From assembly GCF_009900765.1 (NCBI RefSeq), contig NZ_JAAABL010000030.1:1-47823 (forward strand): a DNA stretch of 47,823 nt. The letters are read 5' to 3'. The position numbers and the translations under genes are program-made. Under the pieces are notes generated by a model. That model ran no database searches. It had not been told where the DNA came from and was given only the letters and a program-made list of their open reading frames with translations. Below are positions 18,773-28,610 of this stretch, in pieces (position 1 is the first letter of the stretch; the number at the start of each line of letters is the position of its first letter). This DNA is from Rhodovarius lipocyclicus (GTDB taxonomy: Bacteria; Pseudomonadota; Alphaproteobacteria; Acetobacterales; Acetobacteraceae).

Positions 18773-20155
18773 ATGACCGCCAACCATCTGCATGAAGCCG
18801 ACCAGCATCTGATCCACCAGCAGGCCGACATCGTGGGCCATGCCGCGAAGGGCGGCATGCTGATCGCGCGCGGCGATGGCGTGCGCGTGTGGGACACCGA
18901 GGGCCGTGACTATATTGAGGCCATGGCCGGGCTGTGGTGCGCCTCGCTCGGTTTCTCCGAGAAGCGCCTGGCCGAGGCCGCCTACAAGCAGATGCTCGAG
19001 CTGCCCTATTACCACACCTTCTTCGGCAAGGCGCATGGCCCGGCGGCCCTGCTGGCCGAGAAGCTGACGGCGCTGGCGCCCGAGGGGCTGAACCACGCGC
19101 TGTTCCAGTGCTCGGGCTCCGAGGCGAATGACGCGGCGATCAAGCTGATCTGGTACCACAACAACATGCGCGGCAAGCCCGCCAAGAAGAAGCTGATCGG
19201 CCGTATCCGCGGCTATCACGGCAACACCGTCGCCACCGCCTCGCTGTCCGGCCAGCCGCATATGCAGGCGGATTTCGACCTGCCCTATGGCGACCGCTTC
19301 CTGCATGTCTCCAACCCCAACTACTACCGCTTCAGCAACCCCGGTGAGAGCGAGCGCGCATTCTCCGCCCGCATGGCGGCCGAGCTGGAAGCCCTGATCG
19401 AGAAGGAAGGGGCCGACACCATCGCCGCCTTCTTCGCCGAGCCCGTGCAGGGGGGCGGTGGCGCCATCACCCCGCCCGAGGGCTATTTCGAGCTGATCCA
19501 GCCCATCCTGAAGCAGCACGACATCCTGTTCGTGACGGATGAGGTGATCTGCGGCTTCGGCCGCACCGGCAACATGTGGGGCTGCGACACCTATGGCCTG
19601 AAGCCCGATATCCTGACCTGCGCCAAGCAGCTTTCGGCCAGCTACCAGCCGATCTCGGCCACCCTCATCTCCGACGCGCTGTACGAAAGCCTGCTGGAAG
19701 GCAGCCGCCGCCATGGCAGCTTCGGCCACGGCTTCACCTATGGCGCGCACCCGGTGGCCTGCGCCGTGGCGCTGGAAACCCTGGCGATCTACGAGGAACG
19801 CGACATCCTTTCCCATGTGCGGGAGGTCTCGCCCCTGTTCCTCTCGGGCCTCGAAGCCCTGAAATCCCACCCGCTGGTGGGCGACGCACGCGGCGTGGGG
19901 CTGATCGCCGGCGTGGAGCTGGTGGCCGACAAGGCGACCCGCGAACCCTTCCCGGCCTCCGCTAAGGCTGGCATCGCGGTGCAGAACGCCTGCGAGAAGA
20001 ACGGGCTGATCGTGCGCGCCATCGGCGACCGCATCGCCTTCACCCCGCCGCTGATCATCTCGGCCGTTGAGATCGCCGATATGCTGGCCCGGTTCCAACG
20101 CTCGCTGGACCAGGCGGCGGAAACGCTGATCCCGAGCCGCGCGGCGGCGGAGTAG
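18773..20155 (+). CDS. Class III PLP-dependent aminotransferase
   Basis: A 460-residue omega-type aminotransferase that moves amino groups from amines or omega-amino acids to an oxo acid acceptor. Features include GLWCASLGFSEKRL, the PLP phosphate-binding FQCSGSEANDAAIKL, the Y-H-G-N segment after IRGYHGN, FFAEPVQGGGGAI, DEVICGFGRTGNMWG, and the PLP Lys in CAKQLSASYQP. The end GDRIAFTPPLIIS is typical of the beta-alanine/GABA/putrescine-pyruvate group. ACAGGAGA precedes the ATG. It stands alone, so the substrate cannot be fixed; a 10-bp-stem hairpin follows the stop. Confidence 0.88.
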   Translation: MTANHLHEADQHLIHQQADIVGHAAKGGMLIARGDGVRVWDTEGRDYIEAMAGLWCASLGFSEKRLAEAAYKQMLELPYYHTFFGKAHGPAALLAEKLTALAPEGLNHALFQCSGSEANDAAIKLIWYHNNMRGKPAKKKLIGRIRGYHGNTVATASLSGQPHMQADFDLPYGDRFLHVSNPNYYRFSNPGESERAFSARMAAELEALIEKEGADTIAAFFAEPVQGGGGAITPPEGYFELIQPILKQHDILFVTDEVICGFGRTGNMWGCDTYGLKPDILTCAKQLSASYQPISATLISDALYESLLEGSRRHGSFGHGFTYGAHPVACAVALETLAIYEERDILSHVREVSPLFLSGLEALKSHPLVGDARGVGLIAGVELVADKATREPFPASAKAGIAVQNACEKNGLIVRAIGDRIAFTPPLIISAVEIADMLARFQRSLDQAAETLIPSRAAAE

Positions 20156-20163
20156 GGGCGGCC

Positions 20164-20188
20164 TTGAGGGGGGCGCCGCCCCCCTCAA
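20164..20188 (+). terminator. Perfect 10-bp stem-loop after the aminotransferase gene
   Basis: TTGAGGGGGG and CCCCCCTCAA pair perfectly around the loop CGCCG, 9 bases after the stop. There is no T-run. It is the outer hairpin of the left arm of the larger inverted repeat. Confidence 0.5.
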
Positions 20189-20355
20189 ACTCCCCCCGCC
20201 AAAGGCCGAAAGGCCCTTGGAACCCAATTTATTGGAAGTTTGCTGAGGTGGCACGGAGCTCCCTTCGGGCCAAACGACCTGTCGGTGCCCCCTCAGCAAA
20301 CTTCCAACCTAAACTGATGGGGTCCAGGGGCCTTTCGGCTCCTGGCGGGAGGGGT

Positions 20356-20380
20356 GTGGGGAGGGCAGCGCCCTCCCCAC
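20356..20380 (-). terminator. Perfect 11-bp stem-loop after the monooxygenase/reductase gene
   Basis: GTGGGGAGGGC and GCCCTCCCCAC pair perfectly around the loop AGC. On the minus strand it lies 9 bases past the stop of the leftward fusion gene. It is the mirror partner of the hairpin at 20164-20188. Confidence 0.5.
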
Positions 20381-20389
20381 GGGCGCCCC

Positions 20390-22690
20390 CTATTTCACCG
20401 GCGCATGGCTGGCGGGCCGGGCTTTCCGGCGCAGGTCCATCAGGTCCTCGCGTTCGCGCTGGGCGGTGCGGAACAGGGCGTCGCGGCCCCATTTGTATTG
20501 CTTGGGTCCTTTGACGTCGCGTGCGTTGTAGGTGGCGGCGGCTTTCAGGGTGAAGCTGGGCTCGGCCAGGTGCGGGCGGCCGAGCGCCACCAGGTCCGCC
20601 CGGCCCGCGGCCAGGATGGTGTTCACCTGGTCGGCGCTGGTGATGCTGCCCACGCACATCACGGCGATGCCGGCCTCGTTGCGGATCATGTCGGCCCAGG
20701 GCAGCTGGAACATGCGGCCGTATTGTGGGGCGGCGTCGGCGACCGTCTGGCCGGTGGAGACATCGATCAGGTCGCAGCCGGCGGCGGCGAAGGCGCGGGC
20801 GATCGCCAGCGTGTCGGCGTCGGTGATGCCGCCATCGGCCCAGTCGGTGGCTGACAGGCGCACGGACATGGGCTTCTCGGCGGGCCAGGCGGCGCGCAAC
20901 GCCGAAAAAACCTCCAGCGGGAAGCGCAGGCGGTTCTCGACCGGGCCGCCATATTCGTCGGTGCGGTGGTTGGTCAGGGGCGAGAGGAAGCTGGCCAGCA
21001 GATAGCCATGGGCGCAGTGCAGCTCCAGCAGGTCGAAGCCCGCTTCGATGCCGCGCCGGGCGGCGGCCACGAAGTCGTCGCGGATGCCGTCCATATCCGC
21101 GCGGGTCAGGGTGCGCGGGGTCTGGCTGTGCGGGTAATAGGGCAGGGGGCTGGCCGAGACGATGGGCCAGGCGCCCTCCTCCAGCGGCTGGTCCATGCCG
21201 TCCCACATCAGCTTGGTGGCGCCCTTGCGCCCGGCATGGCCGAGTTGCAGGGCCATCTTCGCGCCGCTGGCATGGGCGAAGCCCACGATGCGCGTCCAGG
21301 CGGCCTGCTGTTCGTCATTCCACAGCCCGGCGCAGCCCGGGGTGATGCGCGCGGAGGGGGAGGGGCAGGTCATCTCCGTGAAGACCAGCCCGGCGCCGCC
21401 CTGGGCGCGGGCGCCGTAATGCACCAGGTGGAAGTCGCCGGGCACGCCGTCCTCGGCCGAATACATGCACATGGGTGAGACGACGACGCGGTTCGGCACC
21501 GTCATCCCGCGCAGGGTCAGTGGCTGGAACATCGGCGCGGTGCCGGGCTTGCCGCCGGATTGCTCGGCGAACAGGGCCTGCATCTCCGCCACGAAGTCCG
21601 GGGCGCGCAGCAGCAGGTTGTCCCAGGTGATGGCCTTGCTGCGCGTCATCACGCCGAAGGCGAATTGCGTGGGCGGGAAGTGCCAGAAGCGCTTCACATG
21701 CTCGAACCACACCAGCGAGACATTGGCGGCGTGCTGGATTTTCTCGACTTCCTCGCGCCGGCCGTTCTCGAAGGCATCCAGCGCGTCGGCCACGCCGGGG
21801 TGGGCCATGAAGGCCTGGTGCAGGGCGATCGCGTCCTCCATGGCCAGCTTGGTGCCGCTGCCGATGGAGAAATGCGCGCTGGCCTTGGCATCGCCCAGCA
21901 GCACCATGTTGTCCTTCACCCAGCGGCCGCAGCGCAGGGCGGGGAATTGCCGCCAATGGCTGCGGTTGATCAGCAGGCGGTGGCCTTGCAGCTCCTCGGC
22001 GAAGACGCCCTCCAGGAAGGCGGCGCTTTCGCTCTCGCTCATCCGGTCCAGCCCGGCGCGGGCCCAGGTCTCGGGGTCGGTTTCCAGCACCCAGGTGCTG
22101 GCGCCGGGTTCGTACTGATAGCAATGGGCGATGAAGATGCCGTGCGGGGTTTCGCGGAAGAAGAAGGTGAAGGCGTCGAAGGGCCGGGTGGAGCCCATCC
22201 AGGCGAAGCGGTTGGGGCGGTAGTCGATGTGGGGCTGGAAATGCTCGGCGTGGCGGGTGCGGATGGGGCTGTTGATTCCGTCCGCCACCACGACCAGGTC
22301 GGCGTCGGGGAAATCCTCGGGGGTCGCCTCGCGGCCGAAGACCAGCTCCACCCCCAGCTCCCGCGAGCGGGCCTGGAGCAGCAGCAGCAGGGTGCGGCGT
22401 GAGCAGCCGCAGAAGCCGTTGCCGCCGATGCGATGGCTCTCGCCGCGGGCGTTGATCTCGATATCGTCCCAGTAGGCGAAGCTCTCGGTGATGGCGCGGT
22501 AGCTGGGTTCGTCGGCGGCCTTGAAGGCATCCAGCGTCTGGTCGCTGAACACCACGCCGAAGCCGAAGGTGTCGTCGGGCTGGTTGCGCTCCACCACCGT
22601 GACGCGCGCCTGCGGCATGTCCCGCTGCATCAGGATGGCGAAGTAGAGGCCCGCCGGGCCGCCGCCGATGATCGCGATGCGCATGGCCAT
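20390..22690 (-). CDS. Fused flavin monooxygenase / Old Yellow Enzyme, 2-aminobenzoyl-CoA monooxygenase/reductase-like
   Basis: A 766-residue two-domain flavoenzyme. Residues 1-375 form an FAD monooxygenase of the aromatic hydroxylase type ([51 protein letters not shown]). Residues 388-755 form an Old Yellow Enzyme FMN domain ([63 protein letters not shown]). The same fusion is known in Azoarcus evansii 2-aminobenzoyl-CoA monooxygenase/reductase, which hydroxylates and then reduces the ring without cleaving it. Related fusions are annotated salicylyl-CoA 5-hydroxylase. The divergent aryl-CoA ligase operon with a RidA protein favours the aminobenzoyl substrate. Confidence 0.85.
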   Translation of the reverse strand: MAMRIAIIGGGPAGLYFAILMQRDMPQARVTVVERNQPDDTFGFGVVFSDQTLDAFKAADEPSYRAITESFAYWDDIEINARGESHRIGGNGFCGCSRRTLLLLLQARSRELGVELVFGREATPEDFPDADLVVVADGINSPIRTRHAEHFQPHIDYRPNRFAWMGSTRPFDAFTFFFRETPHGIFIAHCYQYEPGASTWVLETDPETWARAGLDRMSESESAAFLEGVFAEELQGHRLLINRSHWRQFPALRCGRWVKDNMVLLGDAKASAHFSIGSGTKLAMEDAIALHQAFMAHPGVADALDAFENGRREEVEKIQHAANVSLVWFEHVKRFWHFPPTQFAFGVMTRSKAITWDNLLLRAPDFVAEMQALFAEQSGGKPGTAPMFQPLTLRGMTVPNRVVVSPMCMYSAEDGVPGDFHLVHYGARAQGGAGLVFTEMTCPSPSARITPGCAGLWNDEQQAAWTRIVGFAHASGAKMALQLGHAGRKGATKLMWDGMDQPLEEGAWPIVSASPLPYYPHSQTPRTLTRADMDGIRDDFVAAARRGIEAGFDLLELHCAHGYLLASFLSPLTNHRTDEYGGPVENRLRFPLEVFSALRAAWPAEKPMSVRLSATDWADGGITDADTLAIARAFAAAGCDLIDVSTGQTVADAAPQYGRMFQLPWADMIRNEAGIAVMCVGSITSADQVNTILAAGRADLVALGRPHLAEPSFTLKAAATYNARDVKGPKQYKWGRDALFRTAQREREDLMDLRRKARPASHAPVK

Positions 22691-22745
22691 GCTCCGATGA
22701 ATTGCCTGCTTGTGAGCATGACGAGAATTGTTTTAGGCTTCAAGT
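22691..22745. promoter_or_regulatory. Divergent promoter region with short dyad, possible MarR target
   Basis: Only 55 bases separate the two divergent starts, so both promoters must overlap here. It is A/T-rich for this genome and has the dyad TGCT-TGTG-AGCA at 22707-22718. A MarR gene lies second in the rightward operon, so self-control from this site is plausible, but the dyad is short. Confidence 0.35.
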
Positions 22746-23471
22746 ATGTTGATGCAGCGGACGGTATTCGTGACGGGCGGCGGGACGGGGATCGGCCTGG
22801 CCTGCGCCCACGCGCTGAAGGCGGCCGGGCACCGCGTGGTGGTGATGGGAAGGCGCGAGGCCCCGCTGGCCGAAGCGGTGGCGGCGGGTGCGGCGGATGA
22901 GTGGCTGCTGGGCGATGTGGCGGCGCCCCCCGCCCTGCCGGGCTGCGACATCCTGGTGAACGCGGCGGGCATCGCGGAAAGCGCGGCCTTTATGAAGACC
23001 GACGCCGCCATGTTCCAGCGCGCCTTCACGACCAATGTGCTGGGGGCGGCGCTGGTGACGCAGGCGGTGCTGCCGCGCATGCTGGCCCAGGGCTGGGGGC
23101 GGGTGATCCATGTGGCCTCCACCGCCGCGCTGAAGGGCTATGCCTACACCACGGCCTACACAGCCTCGAAGCACGCGCTGCTGGGGCTGGTGCGCTCCCT
23201 GGCGCAGGAGGTGGCGGCGAAGGGCGTGACCGTGAACGCCGTCTGCCCCGGCTTCACCGAAACCCCGATCCTGGCCGAGAGCATCGCCCGCATCATGGCC
23301 CGCACCGGCCGGACGGAGGCTGAGGCCCGGGCCGAACTCGCCCGCCCCAACCCGCAGGGGCGGCTGGTGCAGCCCGGGGAGGTGGCGGCCGCCGTCGCCT
23401 TCCTGGCCAGCGAGGCGGCCGGCGCCGTGCATGGCGTGGCCTTCCCCGTCGCCGGCGGAGAGGTGGGATGA
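22746..23471 (+). CDS. SDR-family dehydrogenase (probable 3-hydroxyacyl-CoA dehydrogenase step)
   Basis: A 241-residue classical short-chain dehydrogenase. It has the NAD(P)-binding TGGGTGIG (10-17), the NAAG motif (72-75), and the catalytic Ser125 with the Y138-T-A-S-K142 motif. [13 protein letters not shown] follows, then the C-terminal FPVAGGEVG. It is the first gene of the rightward ring-degradation operon, where a beta-oxidation-like dehydrogenase is expected, so oxidation of a cyclic 3-hydroxyacyl-CoA is inferred. A second Met two codons on is an alternative start. The marR start overlaps its stop (ATGA). Confidence 0.85.
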   Translation: MLMQRTVFVTGGGTGIGLACAHALKAAGHRVVVMGRREAPLAEAVAAGAADEWLLGDVAAPPALPGCDILVNAAGIAESAAFMKTDAAMFQRAFTTNVLGAALVTQAVLPRMLAQGWGRVIHVASTAALKGYAYTTAYTASKHALLGLVRSLAQEVAAKGVTVNAVCPGFTETPILAESIARIMARTGRTEAEARAELARPNPQGRLVQPGEVAAAVAFLASEAAGAVHGVAFPVAGGEVG

Positions 23472-23920
23472 AGGCCGAGCTTCGCCTGTGGCTGCGCCTG
23501 CTGACCACGACCACCACGATCGAAGCCGAGATCCGCCGCCGCCTGCGCACACAGTTCAACACCACCCTGCCGCGCTTCGATCTGCTGGCGGCGCTGGACC
23601 GCGCGCCGGACGGGCTGACACTGGGCGAGGTCTCGGCGCGGATGATGGTGACCAACGGCAATGTCACGGGCCTGGCGACCCGGCTGGAATCCGAGGGGCT
23701 GGTCGCCCGCCGTGTGGACCCGCAGGACCGCCGCGCCGTGCGCCTGACCCTGACCACCGAGGGCCAGGCCGTGTTCGACACGCAGTCGGCCGCCCATGGC
23801 AGCTGGATCAAGGAGATGTTCGCGGGGCTGGCACCGGAGGAGCGCGAGGCGCTGCACCGGCTGCTCGGCCGCGCCAAATCGGCGCTGCAAACGGCGCTGG
23901 AAGCGGAGGAAGCGCTGTGA
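23468..23920 (+). CDS. MarR-family transcriptional regulator
   Basis: A 150-residue winged-helix regulator. The helices around [16 protein letters not shown] lead into [47 protein letters not shown] (wHTH), followed by the wing [20 protein letters not shown]. MarR members commonly repress aromatic catabolic operons and release DNA on binding the aromatic acid or its CoA ester. Its place inside the operon, with ATGA overlap upstream and GTGA overlap downstream, points to autoregulation of the divergent locus. Confidence 0.92.
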   Translation: MKAELRLWLRLLTTTTTIEAEIRRRLRTQFNTTLPRFDLLAALDRAPDGLTLGEVSARMMVTNGNVTGLATRLESEGLVARRVDPQDRRAVRLTLTTEGQAVFDTQSAAHGSWIKEMFAGLAPEEREALHRLLGRAKSALQTALEAEEAL

Positions 23921-24726
23921 ACCTGTTGGAATACAAGGCCGAACATGTGCTGTTCGAGCTGGACGGCCCGGTGGCCCGCATCACCCTGAACCGCCCCGAG
24001 CGCAAGAACCCGCTGACCTTCGAAAGCTATGCCGAGCTGGGCCGGATGTTCCGCGCGGCGGTGCACGCGCCGGAGATCCGGGCCTTCGTCATCACCGGGG
24101 CGGGGGGGAATTTCTGCTCGGGCGGGGATGTGCATGAGATCATCGGCCCGTTGCTGGAACGCGATACCAAGGGGCTGATGCAATTCACGGCCCTGACCGG
24201 TGAGCTGGTGAAGGCCATGCGCGCCTGCCCGCAGCCGATCATCGCGGCGGTGGATGGCGTCTGTGCCGGCGCCGGGGCGATCATCGCCATGGCGTCCGAC
24301 CTGCGGATCGGCACGCCCCAGGCCAAGGTGGCCTTCCTGTTCAACCGGGTGGGGCTGGCGGGCTGCGACATGGGCGCCTGCGCCATCCTGCCGCGCATCA
24401 TCGGCCAGGGGCGGGCGAGCGAGCTGCTCTATCTCGGCCGGTCCATGACGGGCGAGGAAGGGCTGAGCTGGGGCTTCTTCAACAAGCTGGCGGACAGCGC
24501 CGGGCTGGCCGGGGCCGCCGCCGCCTGGGCCGCGGAGATCACGGCCGGCCCCGGCTTCGCCAATGGCATGACCAAACGCATGCTGGGGCTGGAATGGGCG
24601 ATGGGCGTGGAACAGGCCATCGAATCCGAGGCCGTGGCCCAGGCCCTGTGCATGACCACCAATGATTTCCGCCGCGCCTATGAGGCCTTCGCCAACAAGC
24701 GCCGGCCAGTGTTCGAGCATGACTGA
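23917..24726 (+). CDS. Enoyl-CoA hydratase family protein of the aryl-CoA operon
   Basis: A 269-residue crotonase-family enzyme: [30 protein letters not shown] (oxyanion hole), [28 protein letters not shown], and [22 protein letters not shown] with active-site acidic positions. In the 2-aminobenzoyl-CoA or related pathway it would hydrate or hydrolyse the ring-derived enoyl-CoA. It starts at a GTG whose last bases form the marR stop (GTGA); the ATG of the next gene lies inside its last codons. Confidence 0.88.
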   Translation: MNLLEYKAEHVLFELDGPVARITLNRPERKNPLTFESYAELGRMFRAAVHAPEIRAFVITGAGGNFCSGGDVHEIIGPLLERDTKGLMQFTALTGELVKAMRACPQPIIAAVDGVCAGAGAIIAMASDLRIGTPQAKVAFLFNRVGLAGCDMGACAILPRIIGQGRASELLYLGRSMTGEEGLSWGFFNKLADSAGLAGAAAAWAAEITAGPGFANGMTKRMLGLEWAMGVEQAIESEAVAQALCMTTNDFRRAYEAFANKRRPVFEHD

Positions 24727-25855
24727 CACCGGCTTCCTCGACTGGCCGTTCTTCGGGGCCCGCCACCGCGCCTGGGCGGCCGAGGTCGAGGCCTGGGCCG
24801 CCGCCCACGCCGCGCGGCTGACCGATGAGCATGACGCCGATGGCTCCACCCGGGCGCTCGCGGCCGCGATGGGCCAGGCCGGGCTGCTGCGCGCCGCCTG
24901 CCCGGCGGATGGCGGGCTGGATGTGCGCATGCTGTGCCTGGCGCGGGATATATTGGCGCGGCATTCGGGGCTGGCGGATTTCGCCTTCGCCATGCAGGGG
25001 CTGGGCACGGGCGCCATCACCCTGTTCGGCTGCGAGCCTGCGCGCGATTTCCTGGAGGACGTGCGCGCCGGCCGCGCCCTGGCCGCCTTCGCCCTGTCGG
25101 AGCCCGAGGCGGGCAGCGATGTCGCGGCCCTCGCCACCACCGCCACGCGCGATGGCGCCGATTGGGTGCTGAACGGCGAGAAGACCTGGATCAGCAATGG
25201 CGGCATCGCCGGCGGCTATGTGGTGTTCGCCCGCAGCGGCGAGGCGCCGGGCGCGAAGGGCCTGACCGCCTTCTGGGTGCCCGCCGAACTGGTGCGGGTG
25301 GTGGAACGCATCGAGGTCGCGGCCCCGCACCCGCTGGCGCGGCTGGCTTTCGACGAGGTGCGCATCCCCGACAGCCACCGCATCGGCGCGCCGGGCGAAG
25401 GCTTCAAGGTGGCGATGGCCACGCTCGATGTGTTCCGCGCCACCGTCGGCGCCGCCGCCCTCGGCTTCGCGCGCCGGGGCCTGGACCTGACTGTGGAACG
25501 GGCCCGCGGCCGCCACTTGTTCGGCGCGCCGCTGTTCGACCAGCAGATGACCCAGGCCGCGATCGCGGACAGCGCGGTGGAGGTCGATGCCTCCGCCCTG
25601 CTGGTCTATCGCGCCGCCTGGCTGAAGGACCAGGGCACGCCCCGCGTCAGCCGCGAGGCCAGCATGGCCAAGCTGCACGCCACCGAGGCCGCCTTCCGCA
25701 TCGCCGACCGCTGCGCCCAGCTGCATGGGGGCCTCGGTGTGGTGCGCGACGCGGCCCCCGAGGTGCTGACGCGTGAGGTGCGCGCGCTGCGCGTCTATGA
25801 GGGCGCGTCCGAGATCCAACGCATCGTCATCGCCAGAGCGGAGGCATCCAGATGA
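24719..25855 (+). CDS. Acyl-CoA dehydrogenase
   Basis: A 378-residue FAD-dependent acyl-CoA dehydrogenase. It carries [18 protein letters not shown] and [14 protein letters not shown] (flavin-binding region), and the C-terminal [11 protein letters not shown] with the probable catalytic base Glu361. It should desaturate a cyclic or ring-opened acyl-CoA made by the neighbouring enzymes and pass electrons to ETF. The start at 24719 overlaps the hydratase gene by 8 bases. The frame stays open further upstream, but homology begins at [10 protein letters not shown]. The ligase start overlaps its stop (ATGA). Confidence 0.9.
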   Translation: MTDTGFLDWPFFGARHRAWAAEVEAWAAAHAARLTDEHDADGSTRALAAAMGQAGLLRAACPADGGLDVRMLCLARDILARHSGLADFAFAMQGLGTGAITLFGCEPARDFLEDVRAGRALAAFALSEPEAGSDVAALATTATRDGADWVLNGEKTWISNGGIAGGYVVFARSGEAPGAKGLTAFWVPAELVRVVERIEVAAPHPLARLAFDEVRIPDSHRIGAPGEGFKVAMATLDVFRATVGAAALGFARRGLDLTVERARGRHLFGAPLFDQQMTQAAIADSAVEVDASALLVYRAAWLKDQGTPRVSREASMAKLHATEAAFRIADRCAQLHGGLGVVRDAAPEVLTREVRALRVYEGASEIQRIVIARAEASR

Positions 25856-27474
25856 GCTATTCCGGCCAGACTGCCGAGTTCGCCCCCAGCGCCCATCTCG
25901 ACAGTTTCGCGCGCGACAACCTGCCGCCGCGCGACCAATGGCCGGAACTGCATTTCGATCTGCCGGAGCTGCGCTACCCGCTCCGCCTCAACTGCGCGAC
26001 GGAGCTGCTGGACCGCAACCTGCCCGCCCGCGCCGGCCACCCCGCCATCGTCACCCCCGCCGAAACGCTGACCTACGCCCAACTGGCCGAGCGGGTGAAC
26101 CGCATCGCCAATGTGCTGACCCAGCAGATGGGCATGGTCCCCGGCAACCGGGTGCTGCTGCTGAGCGCCAACAATGCCTGGATGGTCGCCGCCTATTTCG
26201 CGGTGCTGAAGGCGGGCGGCGTGGTGGTGGCCAGCATGCCGCTGCTGCGGGCCAAGGAAATCTCCCAGATGCTGGACAAGGCGGAGATCACCCACGCGCT
26301 CGCCGATGCCCGGCTGAAGACGGAGTTGCTGAAGGCCACCCCCGCCCCCCGGCAGCTTGCCTTCTGGGGAGAGGGCGAACTGGAGGCGATGTGCGCCCTG
26401 GCCAGCCCGGAATTCGAGGCCGTGGACACCGCCGCCGACGACGTGTGCCTGCTGGGCTTCACCAGCGGCACCACCGGCGTGCCCAAGGCCACCATGCACT
26501 TCCACCGCGACATGATGGCGATCTGCGATGCCTATTGCCAGCAGGTGCTGAAGCCGCAACCGGACGACATCTTCATCGGCTCCCCGCCGCTGGCCTTCAC
26601 CTTCGGGCTGGGCGGGCTGGTGCTGTTTCCCTTCCGCGTCGGCGCCACAGGGGTGCTGCTGGAACGCGCCTCACCCGACGACCTGCTGCCCGCCATCGCG
26701 AAATATGGCGCGACCATCACCTTCACCGCGCCCACCGCCTATCGGGTGATGGCCGCGCACGGCACGAAGGAACAATTCGCCACCCTGCGCAAATGCGTCT
26801 CGGCCGGGGAGACCCTGCCGGTGCCGATCTTCGAGGCCTGGAAGGCCGCGACCGGGCTGGAGCTGATGGACGGCATCGGGGGGACGGAGATGCTGCACAT
26901 CTTCATCGCGGCACCCGAGGGCCAGATCCGCCCCGGCGCCACCGGCATCCCGGTGCCGGGCTTCCGCGCCAAGGTGATCGACGCCGAGGGGAACGAAGTG
27001 CCGCGCGGCACCCCTGGGCGCCTGGCGGTGCAGGGGCCGACGGGCTGCCGATACCTCTGCGACGAGCGGCAGAAGGCCTATGTCCAGTATGGCTGGAACC
27101 TGACCGGGGACACCTACATCCAGGATGAGGACGGCTACTTCCACTACCAGGCGCGCAGCGACGACATGATCATCTCCTCCGGCTACAACATCGCGGGGCC
27201 GGAGGTGGAGTCGGCCCTGCTGGCCCACCCGGCCGTGCGCGAATGCGCGGTGGTGGGCACGCCGGACCCCGAGCGCGGCATGCTGGTGACGGCCCATGTG
27301 GTGCTGCACCCGGGCCATGACCCCGCCCCCGAGACGGCGAAGACCCTGCAGGACCATGTGAAGGCCTCCATCGCCCCCTACAAATACCCGCGCCTGGTGC
27401 ATTTCGCCGAAAGCCTGCCGCGCACCGAAAGCGGCAAGCTGCAACGCTTTGTGCTGCGCCAACCAAAAAGCTAG
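25852..27474 (+). CDS. Aryl-CoA ligase, probable 2-aminobenzoate-CoA ligase
   Basis: A 540-residue ANL-superfamily ligase of the benzoate-CoA ligase group, which activates an aromatic acid with ATP and CoA. Motifs are the P-loop-like [77 protein letters not shown] and the catalytic Lys in ESGKLQRF. It sits in an operon with a MarR protein, hydratase and dehydrogenase, opposite a 2-aminobenzoyl-CoA monooxygenase/reductase-like gene, so anthranilate is the best-guess substrate. Salicylate or another substituted benzoate remains possible. Confidence 0.87.
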   Translation: MSYSGQTAEFAPSAHLDSFARDNLPPRDQWPELHFDLPELRYPLRLNCATELLDRNLPARAGHPAIVTPAETLTYAQLAERVNRIANVLTQQMGMVPGNRVLLLSANNAWMVAAYFAVLKAGGVVVASMPLLRAKEISQMLDKAEITHALADARLKTELLKATPAPRQLAFWGEGELEAMCALASPEFEAVDTAADDVCLLGFTSGTTGVPKATMHFHRDMMAICDAYCQQVLKPQPDDIFIGSPPLAFTFGLGGLVLFPFRVGATGVLLERASPDDLLPAIAKYGATITFTAPTAYRVMAAHGTKEQFATLRKCVSAGETLPVPIFEAWKAATGLELMDGIGGTEMLHIFIAAPEGQIRPGATGIPVPGFRAKVIDAEGNEVPRGTPGRLAVQGPTGCRYLCDERQKAYVQYGWNLTGDTYIQDEDGYFHYQARSDDMIISSGYNIAGPEVESALLAHPAVRECAVVGTPDPERGMLVTAHVVLHPGHDPAPETAKTLQDHVKASIAPYKYPRLVHFAESLPRTESGKLQRFVLRQPKS

Positions 27475-27483
27475 GAAGCGTCC

Positions 27484-27873
27484 ATGCTGAAAGACATCCT
27501 CCCCCCCGGCTGGCCGGTGCCGCGCGGCTATTCCAACGGTATGCTGGGGCAGGGGCGTATCCTGTGCGTCGGCGGCCAGATCGGCTGGAACGCGGAGGGC
27601 CAATTCGCCCAGGGCTTCGTGGCCCAATGCCGCCAGGCGCTGGCCAATATCCTGGCCGTGGTGCAGGCCGCGGGCGGCGGCGCGGAACATATCGCGCGGC
27701 TGACCTGGTACGTGACGGATATGGCGGAATACCGGGCCTCGCTGGCGGAACTCGGCCCGGCCTATCGCGCGGTGATGGGCAAGCACTTCCCCGCGATGGC
27801 GCTGGTGCAGGTGGTGGCGCTGGTGGAGCCGGAAGCCAAGGTGGAGATCGAGGCGACGGCGGTGCTGCCTTAG
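27484..27873 (+). CDS. RidA/YjgF family protein
   Basis: A 129-residue RidA-fold protein: GRILCVGGQIGWNAEGQF, FVAQCRQALANILAVVQAAGGG, RLTWYVTDMAEYRA and the C-terminal MALVQVVALVEPEAKVEIEATAVLP. RidA proteins hydrolyse reactive enamine/imine intermediates. Such a step fits a pathway in which the amino group of 2-aminobenzoyl-CoA becomes an enamine after ring reduction. The conserved RidA Arg (in the usual C-R pair near the end) is not obvious here. AGGAAG precedes the ATG. Last gene of the operon. Confidence 0.85.
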   Translation: MLKDILPPGWPVPRGYSNGMLGQGRILCVGGQIGWNAEGQFAQGFVAQCRQALANILAVVQAAGGGAEHIARLTWYVTDMAEYRASLAELGPAYRAVMGKHFPAMALVQVVALVEPEAKVEIEATAVLP

Positions 27874-27877
27874 GCCT

Positions 27878-28222
27878 CTACCCCGGCACGCAGCGGGTCA
27901 CCCCCGCCTGCGCCGTTCCATCGGGCCTGGTCCCGTCCGGGCAGGGCCTCTGGGCCCGGCTGGGCGGCGCGATGCCCCGGTCCCAGCCGATCACCTCCGG
28001 GTCGTCGCCCATGCCCCCCGCGGCCGGGGGCGCGCAGCGGCCGCCCCGGCGCGGGCTGCCGCCATTCGGGCACAGGAAGCGCCGGGCGGCCTCCAGCGCG
28101 GCCGCGCTGCGGCGCCTGTCCAGCCCTTGGGCTTGCGCCTGGGCCGGCCCCGCGCACAGCACCATTGCGAGCAGCGCCAATCCGTGGCGTCTTCCAACCC
28201 TGGCTTGAAGGTTACGCGGCAT
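27878..28222 (-). CDS. Small secreted protein of unknown function, four mature cysteines
   Basis: A predicted 114-residue protein. A Sec signal (GLALLAMVLCAGPAQA) with likely cleavage after AQA is followed by a Pro/Gly/Arg-rich mature part. This part has four Cys, in FLCPNGG, GGRCAPP, QRPCPDG and VTRCVPG, which could form two disulfides. No known family is recognised. The ATG at 28222 overlaps the ATG of the divergent PH-domain gene, so the two cannot both have their own leader downstream of the start. Coding status is likely but not certain. Confidence 0.55.
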   Translation of the reverse strand: MPRNLQARVGRRHGLALLAMVLCAGPAQAQAQGLDRRRSAAALEAARRFLCPNGGSPRRGGRCAPPAAGGMGDDPEVIGWDRGIAPPSRAQRPCPDGTRPDGTAQAGVTRCVPG

Positions 28223-28610
28223 GAGCGAAGAACTGGTCCTGGAAACGCGGGAAAGCAAACGCTCCTATGGCGTGGGCGGCATCCTGCTGGCCATCCTGTT
28301 GTTGGGCCTGCCTTTTCTGGGCCGCCAGCGCATCCGCATCACCAATGAGCGCATCATCATCGAATCGGGCTTCTGGACGCGCGTGCGCGACGATGTGGAG
28401 GTGTTCCGCATCCGCGACGTGGTGGTGAAGCAGAGCCTGTGGCACCGCCTGTTCGGCATCGGTGACGTGGTCATCAAATCCATGGAAGGCCGCAGCGAGG
28501 AACAGCACGTGCTGAAGGGCGTGCCCGACCCGGTGGCGGTGTCCGAGACGATCCGCACCGCCTGGAACCAGGTGGCCCGCCCGCGCGGCCCTTCCGCCTC
28601 GCTCGACTGA
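28221..28610 (+). CDS. PH domain-containing membrane-anchored protein (bPH_2/DUF304-like)
   Basis: A 129-residue protein with one hydrophobic segment (VGGILLAILLLGLPFLG, about 17-34). Next come RIRITNERIIIESGFWTRVRDDVEVFRIRDVVVKQSLWHRLFGIGDVVIKS, the strand pattern of bacterial PH-like (bPH_2) domains that bind lipids or help assemble membrane stress systems. The function is unknown. The next gene starts on its stop (TGATG), so the two are coupled. The upstream neighbour is divergent with overlapping start codons. Confidence 0.8.
   Translation: MSEELVLETRESKRSYGVGGILLAILLLGLPFLGRQRIRITNERIIIESGFWTRVRDDVEVFRIRDVVVKQSLWHRLFGIGDVVIKSMEGRSEEQHVLKGVPDPVAVSETIRTAWNQVARPRGPSASLD

Larger units (their letters stand above)
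20164..20380. repeat. Large composite inverted repeat between convergent genes
   Basis: Two copies of one element lie head to head. The inner arms 20232-20254 and 20285-20307 match over 23 bases with one mismatch (TTGGAAGTTTGCTGAGG and its complement are perfect). The outer parts match at about 25 of 30 bases (20197-20225 against 20320-20349, sharing GGCCTTTCGGC). Each outer end carries its own short hairpin. The whole space between the two convergent genes is this element. A related half copy lies at 16351-16421. This looks like a dispersed intergenic repeat acting as a bidirectional terminator. Confidence 0.75.

Noticed and set aside
20164-20514. Short plus-strand frame across the inverted repeat
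   Set aside because: It runs through a palindromic repeat and into the end of the antisense fusion gene, with no homology or ribosome site.
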